From Lacrimispora indolis DSM 755 (lineage in GTDB: Bacteria; Bacillota; Clostridia; Lachnospirales; Lachnospiraceae): 64,000 nucleotides of DNA. Positions 45,911-54,744 of this stretch are shown here, one piece after another; position 1 is the first letter of the stretch, and every line of letters starts with the position of its first letter. The stretch lies in assembly GCF_000526995.1 (NCBI RefSeq), contig NZ_AZUI01000001.1, positions 1,550,001 through 1,614,000 of the forward strand, given 5' to 3'. Under the pieces are notes generated by a model. That model was given only the letters and a program-made list of their open reading frames with translations, was not told the DNA's origin and did no database searches. Made by a program: the position numbers and the translations under genes.

Positions 45911-47708
45911 TATATATTTCCCCATACTGACCATATGCCCGGTTAATGATCTCTCTATATGCTTCTAAATATCCATCAGAAGAACCCGCTCCACCATCAG
46001 TCTGACCATTTTCAATAGCTTTGAGTAAATCCAAATTTTCTCTTTCATATTCGTTTAATACACCATCGTCAAACTCTTCCTGTGACAGATAGCCATTATA
46101 CCATGGCTGGCTTTCAAAATACTGTCTTAAATCTTCTGATTCAAATTTGCGTCCATGTCTTGCATAAATCTCATTCCGTGCCAATCGAAGTGCCTCTTTA
46201 GAAAATGAGGTTATTTCTTCCCTCGTTATATAGCGTAAATTACTATCTGGCAGAATATAGTTATCTGCATCAGTACTTGTTTCAGGAACTATTTTATCTA
46301 CAACACCCTGGGACACATCTTTGACGGACATTATTTGCGTCATTTCAGGCGACTGGTAATCTTCAGCATTTATAAGGCCGCACATATTATTCTTCCATTG
46401 TCCAGAGACTACTATATTTCCATCGTAATCATACAAAATCCCCTTTCCTTCTATTTCTCCATAGAAAAAATCTCCCTCATACTTTATATGGTCACTGCCT
46501 TTATAATACAGTTTCCCCTTTCCATCCATTGTGTCTTTTTTAACTTCCCCATCATATGACAGATAATCCGCATAATATAGCTTTGCTTCTCCATTCATTT
46601 CTCCCTTTTTGAAATTGGAGGAAACAATCCCTAATGTGTAATATTGAGGATCTTCATCTGCCCTCATTGATATTCTTTTTGAATATGTTGATGTATACAA
46701 TTTGTCTGGATAAGTTATAAAAATACCGTTTCCTTCAAATTGCCCATTTTCAAAATACCCTACATATTCTAATTCATTAAAATAATCATTCACACATTTT
46801 TGTGCATCTCCCGATTGCCCAACAAATTCTCCAAATTTCCACGCTTCATTTTCATCCTGAAAGAAAAAGTATGACTTCCCAAACCCGGAATACTTCCCTT
46901 TTTTAAACATGCCCTCATAAACCACCTGTCGTGCAAGCATAGGCTCATAATCAGAGCCATAATTTATCAACTTATAAAGCATCCCATATCCATCAGGTTT
47001 CTCATCTTTGATTTCGCCCATATAAACGAAGTCCGTTTCTTCATCCGTCTTTTTGTAGGTTATAATTGAATTATTTAAAAATCCCCCTGAACCTTTTATA
47101 TAGCATTGTTCTGGTTTCACTTTATTTGCTATTACAGAAGCATTCTTTTCTTCTTTGCTGAAATCATATATTTCCAATGACTTATTTTGCAAATAAAAAG
47201 ATAAATACTCTGTTGACCATACCGATACATTGTCAGCCTGGACTTCACCGGATTCCGATTCTCCTGCAGGTGTTGTAGTTGATGCTGTAACATTGGTTTC
47301 TGTTAAAGCTTCCACAGAATCAGAATTGGAATTCCCACTAAACCACGAAATTCCTAAATATACGATATAAATAAGAACGCCTGTCTTTATTATTCCGAAC
47401 TTCTTCTTTGGCCTTTTAATATAAGAAGCAGGAGAAACTGAAGCTTCTTCTTTTTCTTCACCAGTTTGACTAAATGATATATCCGGCTGTGGAGCCTCCT
47501 CATTAAACCATTTATCATAAACAGCTCTTTTTTCCAGATCAATAAGTGTTTCATATGCCTCATTGATTAATTTCATTTTTTCATTTATAATTTTTTTATC
47601 TTTACATACATCTGGATGGTATTTTTTCGCTAACGCTTTGTATGCAACCCTAATTACTTCTTCTGATGCGTCTGAACTTACTTCCAATACTTTATAATAA
47701 TTTATCAT
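45894..47708 (-). CDS. DnaJ-MORN-YARHG membrane protein (frameshifted at 3' end)
   Basis: A 604-residue protein with an unusual domain order. Residues 1-63 are a J domain with HPD at 31-33; one transmembrane helix lies at about 104-123; six or more MORN-like repeats follow ([32 protein letters not shown]); a YARHG domain ([20 protein letters not shown]) lies near the end. The J domain would be cytoplasmic and the MORN/YARHG part outside. The start follows GGAGAGAACAAG; an ATG five codons earlier has none. The frame breaks near the end, truncating a C-terminal domain of about 110 residues. Confidence 0.8.
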   Translation of the reverse strand: MINYYKVLEVSSDASEEVIRVAYKALAKKYHPDVCKDKKIINEKMKLINEAYETLIDLEKRAVYDKWFNEEAPQPDISFSQTGEEKEEASVSPASYIKRPKKKFGIIKTGVLIYIVYLGISWFSGNSNSDSVEALTETNVTASTTTPAGESESGEVQADNVSVWSTEYLSFYLQNKSLEIYDFSKEEKNASVIANKVKPEQCYIKGSGGFLNNSIITYKKTDEETDFVYMGEIKDEKPDGYGMLYKLINYGSDYEPMLARQVVYEGMFKKGKYSGFGKSYFFFQDENEAWKFGEFVGQSGDAQKCVNDYFNELEYVGYFENGQFEGNGIFITYPDKLYTSTYSKRISMRADEDPQYYTLGIVSSNFKKGEMNGEAKLYYADYLSYDGEVKKDTMDGKGKLYYKGSDHIKYEGDFFYGEIEGKGILYDYDGNIVVSGQWKNNMCGLINAEDYQSPEMTQIMSVKDVSQGVVDKIVPETSTDADNYILPDSNLRYITREEITSFSKEALRLARNEIYARHGRKFESEDLRQYFESQPWYNGYLSQEEFDDGVLNEYERENLDLLKAIENGQTDGGAGSSDGYLEAYREIINRAYGQYGEIYTLFMI

Positions 47709-47865
47709 ACTTGTTCTCTCCATAAATATTAAAGAGGACTCTAATGCTCTATTCCTCTTAATATAGCATCCACTCTAAGCTTCATAACAAAAGAAGGACT
47801 TTTGTAATCTTGTTTAGACCTTTAATTACCATTTAAAGATATATGCAAAACAACTACATTGATCG

Positions 47866-47898
47866 AAAAGGGTATGGCCGATTAAGCCATACCCTTTT
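47866..47898 (-). terminator. intrinsic terminator of cell-wall-binding protein gene
   Basis: A perfect 13-bp stem (47866-47878 with 47886-47898), 7-nt loop, ending in TTTT on the minus strand, 20 bp after the stop codon. Confidence 0.75.
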
Positions 47899-47918
47899 CA
47901 ACCGGTCAGCAAGGCTAG

Positions 47919-49931
47919 TTACTGAATCCATACTCCATTTTCATCTACAGAATAACCGTCAGGAGTGGTTGCAGAAGAGAGCATATGTCCATCTGCCCCC
48001 AGATAGTACCACTTTTCTCCTACATTAACCCAGCCAGTCTGCATCACACCATTTCCATCTGTATAATACCAATTTTGTCCGTCTAAAATCCAACCAACCA
48101 GCATTTCTCCCATAGCAGGCATCAGATAATATTTCTTTCCATTCAATTCTTTCCAGCCCTGTGCCATGATTCCATCAGGTTCAATCCAATACCATTTTCC
48201 TTTAACGTAAATCCAGGTATTCTGATATAAATCCCCATTGGGCTTTTTAAAACTCCATCCGCTTTCTGTCTGTTGCCATAGTCCAGATGTTTCGGGAATA
48301 GAGCTTGTGCTGCTGGATTTCTTATTAAAACCTGATCCACCGGAAGAACCACTGCCTGAACCTCCGCCAGAATTATTTGAACCGCTTGAGTCTTGGACGG
48401 CTTTACCTGCAAATACAAAATTGCTGAAACTGTCTGTAACGAGATAAACCATATTTCCGTCAATTTTTGTATTCAGCAATTCAGGTGAACCGTCCTCCCC
48501 AATATGGAATACTTTAAGACCCTCTGCACTCATTCCACTAGGAACCGGCACACCTACAATTACTGGAACATCAAGCTCATGGATTTCATCGCCGCCTTTG
48601 TACAAATCAAGTTCGACGGAGAGCTGCTTTTCAAAGGCTTCCGGAAGAGCTGCCACAGTACCTTTTGTCGCGGAAAGACTGATTTCCTCTCCCTGAGCAG
48701 CATTTAAACTTCCTCCAATTAAGTCTAACTCCCCTGTTCCCAAAAGTGATTTCACCCCAGCAGCATCTATTGAAACCATATTTCGATTGAGCATTGCAAA
48801 AGAATTATCCATAACTCTCAATTCTCTGATTTTATTAATCCAGGTTTCTTTAATCTGACTGTTATCGTCTAAACTTTGACACAATGTTTTTATAGAAGCT
48901 ACTCTATTCGATACATCCCAATTTCCTGATAAGGTATCTCCTATCCCTCCGATTTTATCTGAACCTGAACTCCAGTCAGATGTTATTGTTACCGGGTCAG
49001 ATTCAATTCCATCAATCACTAATTTTAATTGAAATGTCTCTATGGCATACGGTATATAAGAAATGGTATATTCATTCTTTCCTCCATCAAGGGATTTTTC
49101 CCACCCTCTTTTATAAGTTCCGGAGGAGCCCACCTCTTCTATCCAGAAATCATGATCCCCAGTTAATGTTTGTTTCTTCGCATTGCTGTCAGTCGCAAGT
49201 TCTACATTAAAGGTTACCTTTAACTCTTTTCCGATAGTTCCATTCCTTTCATTGCTGCCTTTCACTTTAATATCTTCAATTGTGCGGCAGGGAGTCGTAT
49301 CGGAAATCAATCTTCCCTCTTCATCAAACTCATCCATAGAAGCATTAGAATCAGATGCTTTTGAAGCTTTCTTACAAGAACCATCCGTTTCAAAATAATA
49401 CCAGTCACCATCGATGTTCAGCCATTTATCCTTTGCCATCTGTCCATCGTACTCATAATAATACTTCTTTCCATCCTCCAGGAAAGCTCTTGACAGCATT
49501 TTCCCATCTTCATCAAAAGCATACCTATATTTACCGATCCTGGGTGTGGAGTTTTCCATCCGTATCCCATTGTTATCGAAGTAATACCAATTACCGTTCT
49601 GCAAGTCAGGAAGCTGATGTCCTTCATCATCCAAATAAAGCCACCATCCGCTTGCTATTTTGCCTTCTGGAAAAGCATACCGGGTTCCCCCATCATTCGG
49701 CTGAAAGAATTCGTCACTAGCCATGATTCCATCTTCTTTTATATAATACTTTTCACCATTGTATTGGAGAATTTGGTTCTTTATAATCTCACCATTTTCT
49801 CTATAATTCCATTCCCCGTTGTTTAATTCCCACTTCCCCTTATTCTCAGCTGCTATTCCATTAAAACTAAAGCTACTGACCATCATTGTGGTAACCAAAG
49901 CGACCGCAAGCTGTTTTCTAAAGCGTTTCAT
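47919..49931 (-). CDS. secreted protein with choline/cell-wall-binding repeats
   Basis: A 670-residue protein with a Sec signal peptide (1-28, ending near FNGIAA). Residues 32-190 and 575-670 are CW-binding repeats of the W-Y-Y-x-x-x-G type (GNWYYFDNNGIRM, GEKWYYLGADGHMLSSA). The centre holds a beta-rich domain (215-320), an unknown region, and a Gly/Ser-rich linker near 520-550. Such repeats bind choline or glucan at the cell surface. No catalytic domain is recognised, so it may be an adhesin or wall protein. It probably forms a single-gene unit. Confidence 0.85.
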   Translation of the reverse strand: MKRFRKQLAVALVTTMMVSSFSFNGIAAENKGKWELNNGEWNYRENGEIIKNQILQYNGEKYYIKEDGIMASDEFFQPNDGGTRYAFPEGKIASGWWLYLDDEGHQLPDLQNGNWYYFDNNGIRMENSTPRIGKYRYAFDEDGKMLSRAFLEDGKKYYYEYDGQMAKDKWLNIDGDWYYFETDGSCKKASKASDSNASMDEFDEEGRLISDTTPCRTIEDIKVKGSNERNGTIGKELKVTFNVELATDSNAKKQTLTGDHDFWIEEVGSSGTYKRGWEKSLDGGKNEYTISYIPYAIETFQLKLVIDGIESDPVTITSDWSSGSDKIGGIGDTLSGNWDVSNRVASIKTLCQSLDDNSQIKETWINKIRELRVMDNSFAMLNRNMVSIDAAGVKSLLGTGELDLIGGSLNAAQGEEISLSATKGTVAALPEAFEKQLSVELDLYKGGDEIHELDVPVIVGVPVPSGMSAEGLKVFHIGEDGSPELLNTKIDGNMVYLVTDSFSNFVFAGKAVQDSSGSNNSGGGSGSGSSGGSGFNKKSSSTSSIPETSGLWQQTESGWSFKKPNGDLYQNTWIYVKGKWYWIEPDGIMAQGWKELNGKKYYLMPAMGEMLVGWILDGQNWYYTDGNGVMQTGWVNVGEKWYYLGADGHMLSSATTPDGYSVDENGVWIQ

Positions 49932-50085
49932 CCTTTGTCCTCCTGGATATAATTGTTATAACTCAATCAGCATATGTAAAAACATTTCTGGCCTGTCCCT
50001 ATTTATGGAGGAACACCTCTCTCGCAAATAGAGACTATTACTTCACGCAGTTTTCCTGCCCCCACATATAACCACCCACCTTTAA

Positions 50086-50244
50086 TCATTCACATTTACA
50101 GTCCTGCTTTTTTTCTATTCCATTTTTTGTTTTTAGGTCTTCCCCGGCCTCCAAACCTGCTATAAAAATTAAAACTTTGGATACTTGCTCCGGTTCCAAT
50201 TCCATAATCTTTTTTATTACAATATCTTTCTCTGTTGGCTCCAT
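50086..50244 (-). CDS. 52-residue protein divergent from XRE regulator
   Basis: A small acidic protein (MEPTEKDIVIKKIMELEPEQ, VSKVLIFIAGLEAGED) with a good ribosome site (GGAGGGGAAT). Its motif L-E-P-E-Q-x-x-K-V-L-x-F-x-x-x-L-E resembles the C-terminal segment of the divergent XRE protein (LNPGQIKAVLAFVKALEE), suggesting a shared oligomerisation helix. It may antagonise that regulator; this is inference. Confidence 0.55.
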   Translation of the reverse strand: MEPTEKDIVIKKIMELEPEQVSKVLIFIAGLEAGEDLKTKNGIEKKQDCKCE

Positions 50245-50271
50245 ATTCCCCTCCATTTTAATCACGTTAAT

Positions 50272-50339
50272 CTAAATTGAATTTAGTTTATCATGATTGA
50301 ATTTAGTTGTCAATATTACATTCTTGACTGAATTTAGTT
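50272..50339. promoter_or_regulatory. operator repeats between XRE and 52-residue genes
   Basis: Three copies of TGAATTTAGTT lie at about 50278-50288, 50298-50308 and 50329-50339. The first forms a perfect palindrome CTAAATT-G-AATTTAG (50272-50286). The third lies inside the spacer of the XRE promoter, as expected for an autorepressor site. Confidence 0.65.
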
Positions 50340-50352
50340 ACTATGATATTAT
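50324..50352 (+). promoter_or_regulatory. promoter of XRE regulator gene
   Basis: TTGACT (50324-50329), 17-bp spacer, TATTAT (50347-50352). The spacer contains a TGAATTTAGTT repeat. Confidence 0.7.
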
Positions 50353-50376
50353 TTTGAACAAAGGCGGTGAGCAATT

Positions 50377-50736
50377 TTGAATCTAAGCGAAAGAATCAGA
50401 TTACTACTTGAGGAAAACCATTTAAAACAAAAAGATTTGGCCAAAGAAATCGGGGTAACAGAGAGCTATATATCTGCCCTCTTAAATGGAAGAAACTCCA
50501 ACATATCTCAAGCGCTTGCTACATTAATTGAGGAAAAATACGGGTACAATAATTCTTGGATTCTGTATGGAACAGAACCCAAGTTAAAAATGGTAGGGAA
50601 AAACAAGTCCTTATCAGACATCCATAAGAAAGCAATTTTACAAATAGAGAAACTGAATCCGGGGCAAATAAAAGCCGTACTGGCCTTTGTAAAAGCATTG
50701 GAAGAAATAGAAGATGATTTCAAGGAACCGTCTTAA
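50377..50736 (+). CDS. XRE-family helix-turn-helix regulator
   Basis: A 119-residue phage-repressor-like protein. The Cro/CI-type HTH is at 5-40 (HLKQKDLAKEIGVTESYISA), followed by a helical C-terminal region (IEKLNPGQIKAVLAFVKALE). It starts with TTG at 50377, supported by AGGCGGTGA before it; no ATG fits. Three repeats upstream suggest autoregulation. It transcribes away from the recombination genes and probably controls the element. Confidence 0.9.
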   Translation: MNLSERIRLLLEENHLKQKDLAKEIGVTESYISALLNGRNSNISQALATLIEEKYGYNNSWILYGTEPKLKMVGKNKSLSDIHKKAILQIEKLNPGQIKAVLAFVKALEEIEDDFKEPS

Positions 50737-50807
50737 GACCCACAGTATGTACTCACAGCAAGCCATCCATAGATAGAATGCTTATATGGAACTAACATCC
50801 AGGACAG

Positions 50808-50852
50808 AGGATGCCTGAAAATGAGTCAAGGCTCATATGAGGCAGCCTCTCT
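50808..50852. terminator. terminator-like hairpin between XRE and Mor-like genes
   Basis: GAGG-x-TGCCT near 50808 pairs with AGGCA-x-CCTC near 50852, with an inner ATGAG/CTCAT stem. It lies between convergent genes and may serve both strands. Confidence 0.5.
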
Positions 50853-50887
50853 TTACTTATGTTTTTCCTTGCCTCAATTTTTTCATT

Positions 50888-51154
50888 TTATGGCATTAAA
50901 TCCTCGCTCCGATTTGAGGACACTAAGATTTTTTTGAAATATCGCTCCGTATATCCAAGCTCCTTCGCTAAAACCTTTCCATTTGTTCCGTCATAACGTT
51001 CTTTTATCTGCTTCTCAATATATGACTTGCTGTATAGTTTCACTGGAAATGTAATCTGTAATCCATGTAGATGCTCATAGATACGGATTGTAGTTTCCAC
51101 TCCCAATTGCTCTGCCAGATCCCGGTAAATACCATAAAAATCCTTTGCATCCAT
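50888..51154 (-). CDS. Mor transcription activator family protein
   Basis: An 88-residue protein matching the Mor family (FYGIYRDLAEQLGVETTIRI, YEHLHGLQITFPVKLYSKSY; then a C-terminal HTH KVLAKELGYTERYFKKIL). The founding member activates the middle genes of phage Mu. Here it likely regulates element genes; its target is unknown. AAAGGAGGAAGATTC precedes the ATG. Confidence 0.88.
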   Translation of the reverse strand: MDAKDFYGIYRDLAEQLGVETTIRIYEHLHGLQITFPVKLYSKSYIEKQIKERYDGTNGKVLAKELGYTERYFKKILVSSNRSEDLMP

Positions 51155-51771
51155 GAATCTTCCTCCTTTGCCTTCCTATTATAAGGGTTTCATGAATACT
51201 ATTTCTTCTGTCAATATCCTTATTTTTTCTCTTATAATTCTTCATATTACATTTCTACGAACCTCCCTATCCATAAATTTAACTTCTGGCATCAACTATC
51301 AGCACCACTTCAATAATATATAATTGGCCGTAGTCAACTTTACATAATAGCAATAAAAAATCATTGCCAAATTTACTAATTAATAGCATAAAAGGTGCCA
51401 TAGCTTCTGTACACTATGGCTTTCTATGTTCCTATGTTCCCCTCATACAGCCATGCTGCAGATTAACATGGATATAATATATATCTGAAAATAAAAAAAA
51501 GACTTTTTTATCTTACTAAGTTATATATGAGAGCCCACTATATATAACCATCATATCCAACACTACAGTTTTGCCTGCACTCACATTAAAAGCATATAGA
51601 ACAACCTATACCCCGTTTTTTCGCTCTCTATATAATATGATCGGAATTTTCAGAATCAAGACCGATCACCCCAAACTATATGCTATATTCTATTATTCTT
51701 TTTATTAAATTTAAAATCAAAAAGAGTAAGATACTATAATACGGCGCGTAAACACCTTATTTTAAAATACC
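51155..51771. other. 617-bp AT-rich region with hairpins, no gene seen
   Basis: Two inverted repeats stand out: GCCATAG/CTATGGC (51397-51420) and GATCGG/CCGATC (51639-51667). Either could end the primase-helicase transcript. An origin is conceivable next to a primase-helicase gene, but I see no iterons. Stop codons are frequent in all frames. Confidence 0.45.
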
Positions 51772-54315
51772 TTACTGCTCTATCTCTTTTATATATTCTT
51801 CCTGCACAAGCTCAGCCTGTTCACACGGAAAATCTGAAAACAAGTAAACTGTACTAGGAAACCTTAGTAGCCTGGCACGTCCGATACTCTGCTCTAGTTC
51901 ACTTTTTATAAAATAAAGCTGTATCTCTCGTAACATCGGATTATTGTATGTGGTAAACCCAAATTTATAGCCTCTATATTTTATTATTTGCCAATGCAAT
52001 GCATCAGAAGCATCAATTCCTAAATGGAATGCAATCAGCTTATAAACTGTTTCTGCATAATGTGGAGTGCCTACTACAGCAATATCCTTACCTGTAAAAG
52101 CATTTATCCCCTCAGTATTTCCAAAATGAAGTTCATATTCATTAAAACCCTTTCCCATTTTGCTGAATGTTATTATTGGAATATCTCCACAAATATCCTT
52201 AATTGAATCCATTGCCTTGTCACCTCTCTTAAAAATATCTTTACGGCTCATGGAATGAGCTGAATATTGTATAAGACGACCCAAATAGTTGGCCTCCTTC
52301 TTAGAATACTCTTTAACATACCAGCCACAGAAATATTGTCTGTACAATTCTGGTGATAATGAGGCTGATAAAATTATATATTTTGCTTTAGGCAACATCT
52401 TAGGGCAGAAGTACTGTATATCACCATTTTTTTCTTTATAATAGACGGAGGCCTGTACTAAATCATTAACGTTTTCCGATATGCCATATTGATATAGGTC
52501 ATCTTCTGATATTATAGCTTCTTCTGACATCGGGGTCACAGTTTTATATGTATTGTCCTTTGTACCTTTAATCTGTGACAATAATGCCTTTAACGCCAAA
52601 GGGCAATGATCCAAGCACAGTACCTTTTCTATAGTTCTTAGGCTGACTTTCTTTATATTTTTAAATAAATATAACAAAATATCCTCATCAATAATGACGG
52701 TATAACCCTTTAAGTCATCATCTGATAAGGTAAGTAGCCTTGCATGAGTCGTAACAATATATTCAAATCTTTTTATATTCGAATAAAAACTCAAATACTC
52801 TTTGCATTTTTGAACTGCCATGATTATTTCAGGGTTCCTTTCCTCCTCATGATCAATAATAAATTTTCTTAGAACCTTGGCTGCCATTCTGTTTATTCCA
52901 ATATCATAATAATACTTAACTTCATTAACCAGTTCCTCGGGCACTTTCATTTCATCAATAGAAGGGGTAACTACAGCATTGATTCCTCGTATATGTAATT
53001 CTTCTACAACCTGTTGTTTTAATAAGTTTGTAGGAACTGCAATTATAATCTTCTCATTTTTTAAAGATTGTACAAAATCGCAATATGCCTTGGTCTTACC
53101 GGCAGCGGTCTGGGCTGGGATTAGATATAGCCCATCTCTAATCTCACTCATAGCATCTTTTAGACAGCTTTCAATATGAGCATACACATTTTCCACGCTA
53201 ACATATCCTTTAGAATCATCTAACCTCTGAATCTTTTCTCTTTCTGCTATTGTCAGCAGCATATTTGCTTTATGATTACAATAGTTGCAATACTTGCAAC
53301 CATTCTCACAAAGCTGCGGTTTATATCCCATGGATTTAGCATATCCAAAATAAAAACTCCAATCTTTGAGATTATCGCCCCTCTTTTCAATATATGAAAG
53401 AAACTTACTCCTTCCCCCTCTTATATTAACAAAATTGGTCAACAGCAAAAACTTTTCATTATGTTCAAGCTCCACACCATTTAGAAAATCCTTATATAAC
53501 GCACATTTTTTTCCGTTCTCTGACCATTTAACCCTAATTTGATCATTTAATACCTTATTATCGCGCTTACCAGTCTGGTAGGATGCCATTTTAATAAAAA
53601 ATGAAGATTTTACGTCATTTCCTATTATAATATAAATAGGTTTTTCCGAAAAATCTTCAATCCTACCAAGTTGTGATGCGCGGCCAATTTCTAAGTATGA
53701 ACCGTTTAAAGCCACTTTGTTCTTTTTTGCGAATCCTTTTATTTTTCTGGAATAATTAGAATAATTAGTAATGTATTCGTATTTCTGATATTGTAGGGCC
53801 AAACTTGCTATATTAAACGTTTCTTCATGAAAATATATCAGACCTTTACCTCCCAAGAATATTCTAGAAACATCTTTACATTGTCCATCAGCATCCAAAA
53901 ATACTTCATGTAATAATGCAAGTATTACCTTTGCTGCAATAGCATTATTTACAGGACATTCATGAATAAATACAACTCTAAATCGTTCCGATAACTCTGT
54001 AGAGCTAAACGTATGATAGGCAAACGCTATTGGCAAGTCATATTTTTCTGCTCTGGTTCTTATCATTTCAAAGGTAACCTTTGAATCAAAATCAAGAGCA
54101 AATATTTGCATTTCACTAAATGCATCTGACTTTCTTTCTCCATTATTAAATACTGCCGGACAAAATGAGCAACCATAATTACCCACATATGAAGCCAATT
54201 CCTCCAGCGGCAAATTAACTGGCCTCTTTGCAATTCTTATACTTATTTTAGCCATTTCTATTTTATCTGGCTTTACTTGATACTGTGTACCGTCTAAGCT
54301 CACGCTGACATTCAT
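51772..54315 (-). CDS. primase-like/SF2 helicase fusion (element replication or DNA processing)
   Basis: An 847-residue protein. Residues about 60-170 resemble an archaeo-eukaryotic primase core: FALDFD (Asp75, Asp77), RFRVVFIHE and DVSRIFLGGKG (148-158). A Cys cluster (C336, C340, C343, C346) follows. The C-terminal half is a superfamily 2 helicase: Walker A AQTAAGKT (401-408), IIDED near 543, and motif VI QSIGRARLLRF near the end. This order suits a self-contained replication protein of a mobile element. Another possibility is a TOTE-type conflict protein. No strong ribosome site is seen. Confidence 0.7.
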   Translation of the reverse strand: MNVSVSLDGTQYQVKPDKIEMAKISIRIAKRPVNLPLEELASYVGNYGCSFCPAVFNNGERKSDAFSEMQIFALDFDSKVTFEMIRTRAEKYDLPIAFAYHTFSSTELSERFRVVFIHECPVNNAIAAKVILALLHEVFLDADGQCKDVSRIFLGGKGLIYFHEETFNIASLALQYQKYEYITNYSNYSRKIKGFAKKNKVALNGSYLEIGRASQLGRIEDFSEKPIYIIIGNDVKSSFFIKMASYQTGKRDNKVLNDQIRVKWSENGKKCALYKDFLNGVELEHNEKFLLLTNFVNIRGGRSKFLSYIEKRGDNLKDWSFYFGYAKSMGYKPQLCENGCKYCNYCNHKANMLLTIAEREKIQRLDDSKGYVSVENVYAHIESCLKDAMSEIRDGLYLIPAQTAAGKTKAYCDFVQSLKNEKIIIAVPTNLLKQQVVEELHIRGINAVVTPSIDEMKVPEELVNEVKYYYDIGINRMAAKVLRKFIIDHEEERNPEIIMAVQKCKEYLSFYSNIKRFEYIVTTHARLLTLSDDDLKGYTVIIDEDILLYLFKNIKKVSLRTIEKVLCLDHCPLALKALLSQIKGTKDNTYKTVTPMSEEAIISEDDLYQYGISENVNDLVQASVYYKEKNGDIQYFCPKMLPKAKYIILSASLSPELYRQYFCGWYVKEYSKKEANYLGRLIQYSAHSMSRKDIFKRGDKAMDSIKDICGDIPIITFSKMGKGFNEYELHFGNTEGINAFTGKDIAVVGTPHYAETVYKLIAFHLGIDASDALHWQIIKYRGYKFGFTTYNNPMLREIQLYFIKSELEQSIGRARLLRFPSTVYLFSDFPCEQAELVQEEYIKEIEQ

Positions 54316-54447
54316 TGTTGTCTGTACCTTTCTTATAAAATTATCATAGGGATTTTTATAGCTTTTTATTGCTTCCCAATGATTTATTAAATTGTTAGAA
54401 GATTTATAACTATTTAATAAAATAAATTTTAAAGGAGATTACCGACT

Positions 54448-54630
54448 ATGTTAGAACAATATGATGATGTTATTTCTGCAAATGAACTATGTGAGATATT
54501 AGGTATCGGTAGGAACCGTGCTTATGAATTATTACAAACAAACCAGATCAAAGGATTTCAAATGGGACGGCCTTGGAAAATACCTAAAGTTTCGGTCGAA
54601 GAATATCTGAAAAGAAAATCTTCTCTATAA
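54448..54630 (+). CDS. excisionase-like helix-turn-helix protein
   Basis: A 60-residue protein with HTH (VISANELCEILGIGRNRAYE) and wing (GFQMGRPWKIPKVSVEEYL), typical of excisionase/MerR-like small regulators. AAAGGAGATTACCGACT precedes the ATG. It is divergent from the primase-helicase gene and has its own terminator. It could be the directionality factor for the integrase encoded 5 kb away, or a regulator. Confidence 0.88.
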   Translation: MLEQYDDVISANELCEILGIGRNRAYELLQTNQIKGFQMGRPWKIPKVSVEEYLKRKSSL

Positions 54631-54642
54631 ACACCTATGCAC

Positions 54643-54676
54643 AAACCCCCTATGAAACTTAATTCATAGGGGGTTT
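54643..54676. terminator. bidirectional terminator hairpin
   Basis: A perfect 14-bp stem (54643-54656 with 54663-54676) and 6-nt loop between the convergent HTH gene and the 533-residue gene. T-runs are weak on the plus strand. Confidence 0.75.
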
Positions 54677-54744
54677 ACCCATAATTTAAAAAAATTATTT
54701 TATTAATCCTTATTATAGGAGTACTTTTTATTACCTTTTTTATT

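Noticed and set aside
51155..51771. Replication origin beside the primase-helicase gene
   Set aside because: Hairpins are present but no iterons or DnaA-box cluster could be identified by eye.
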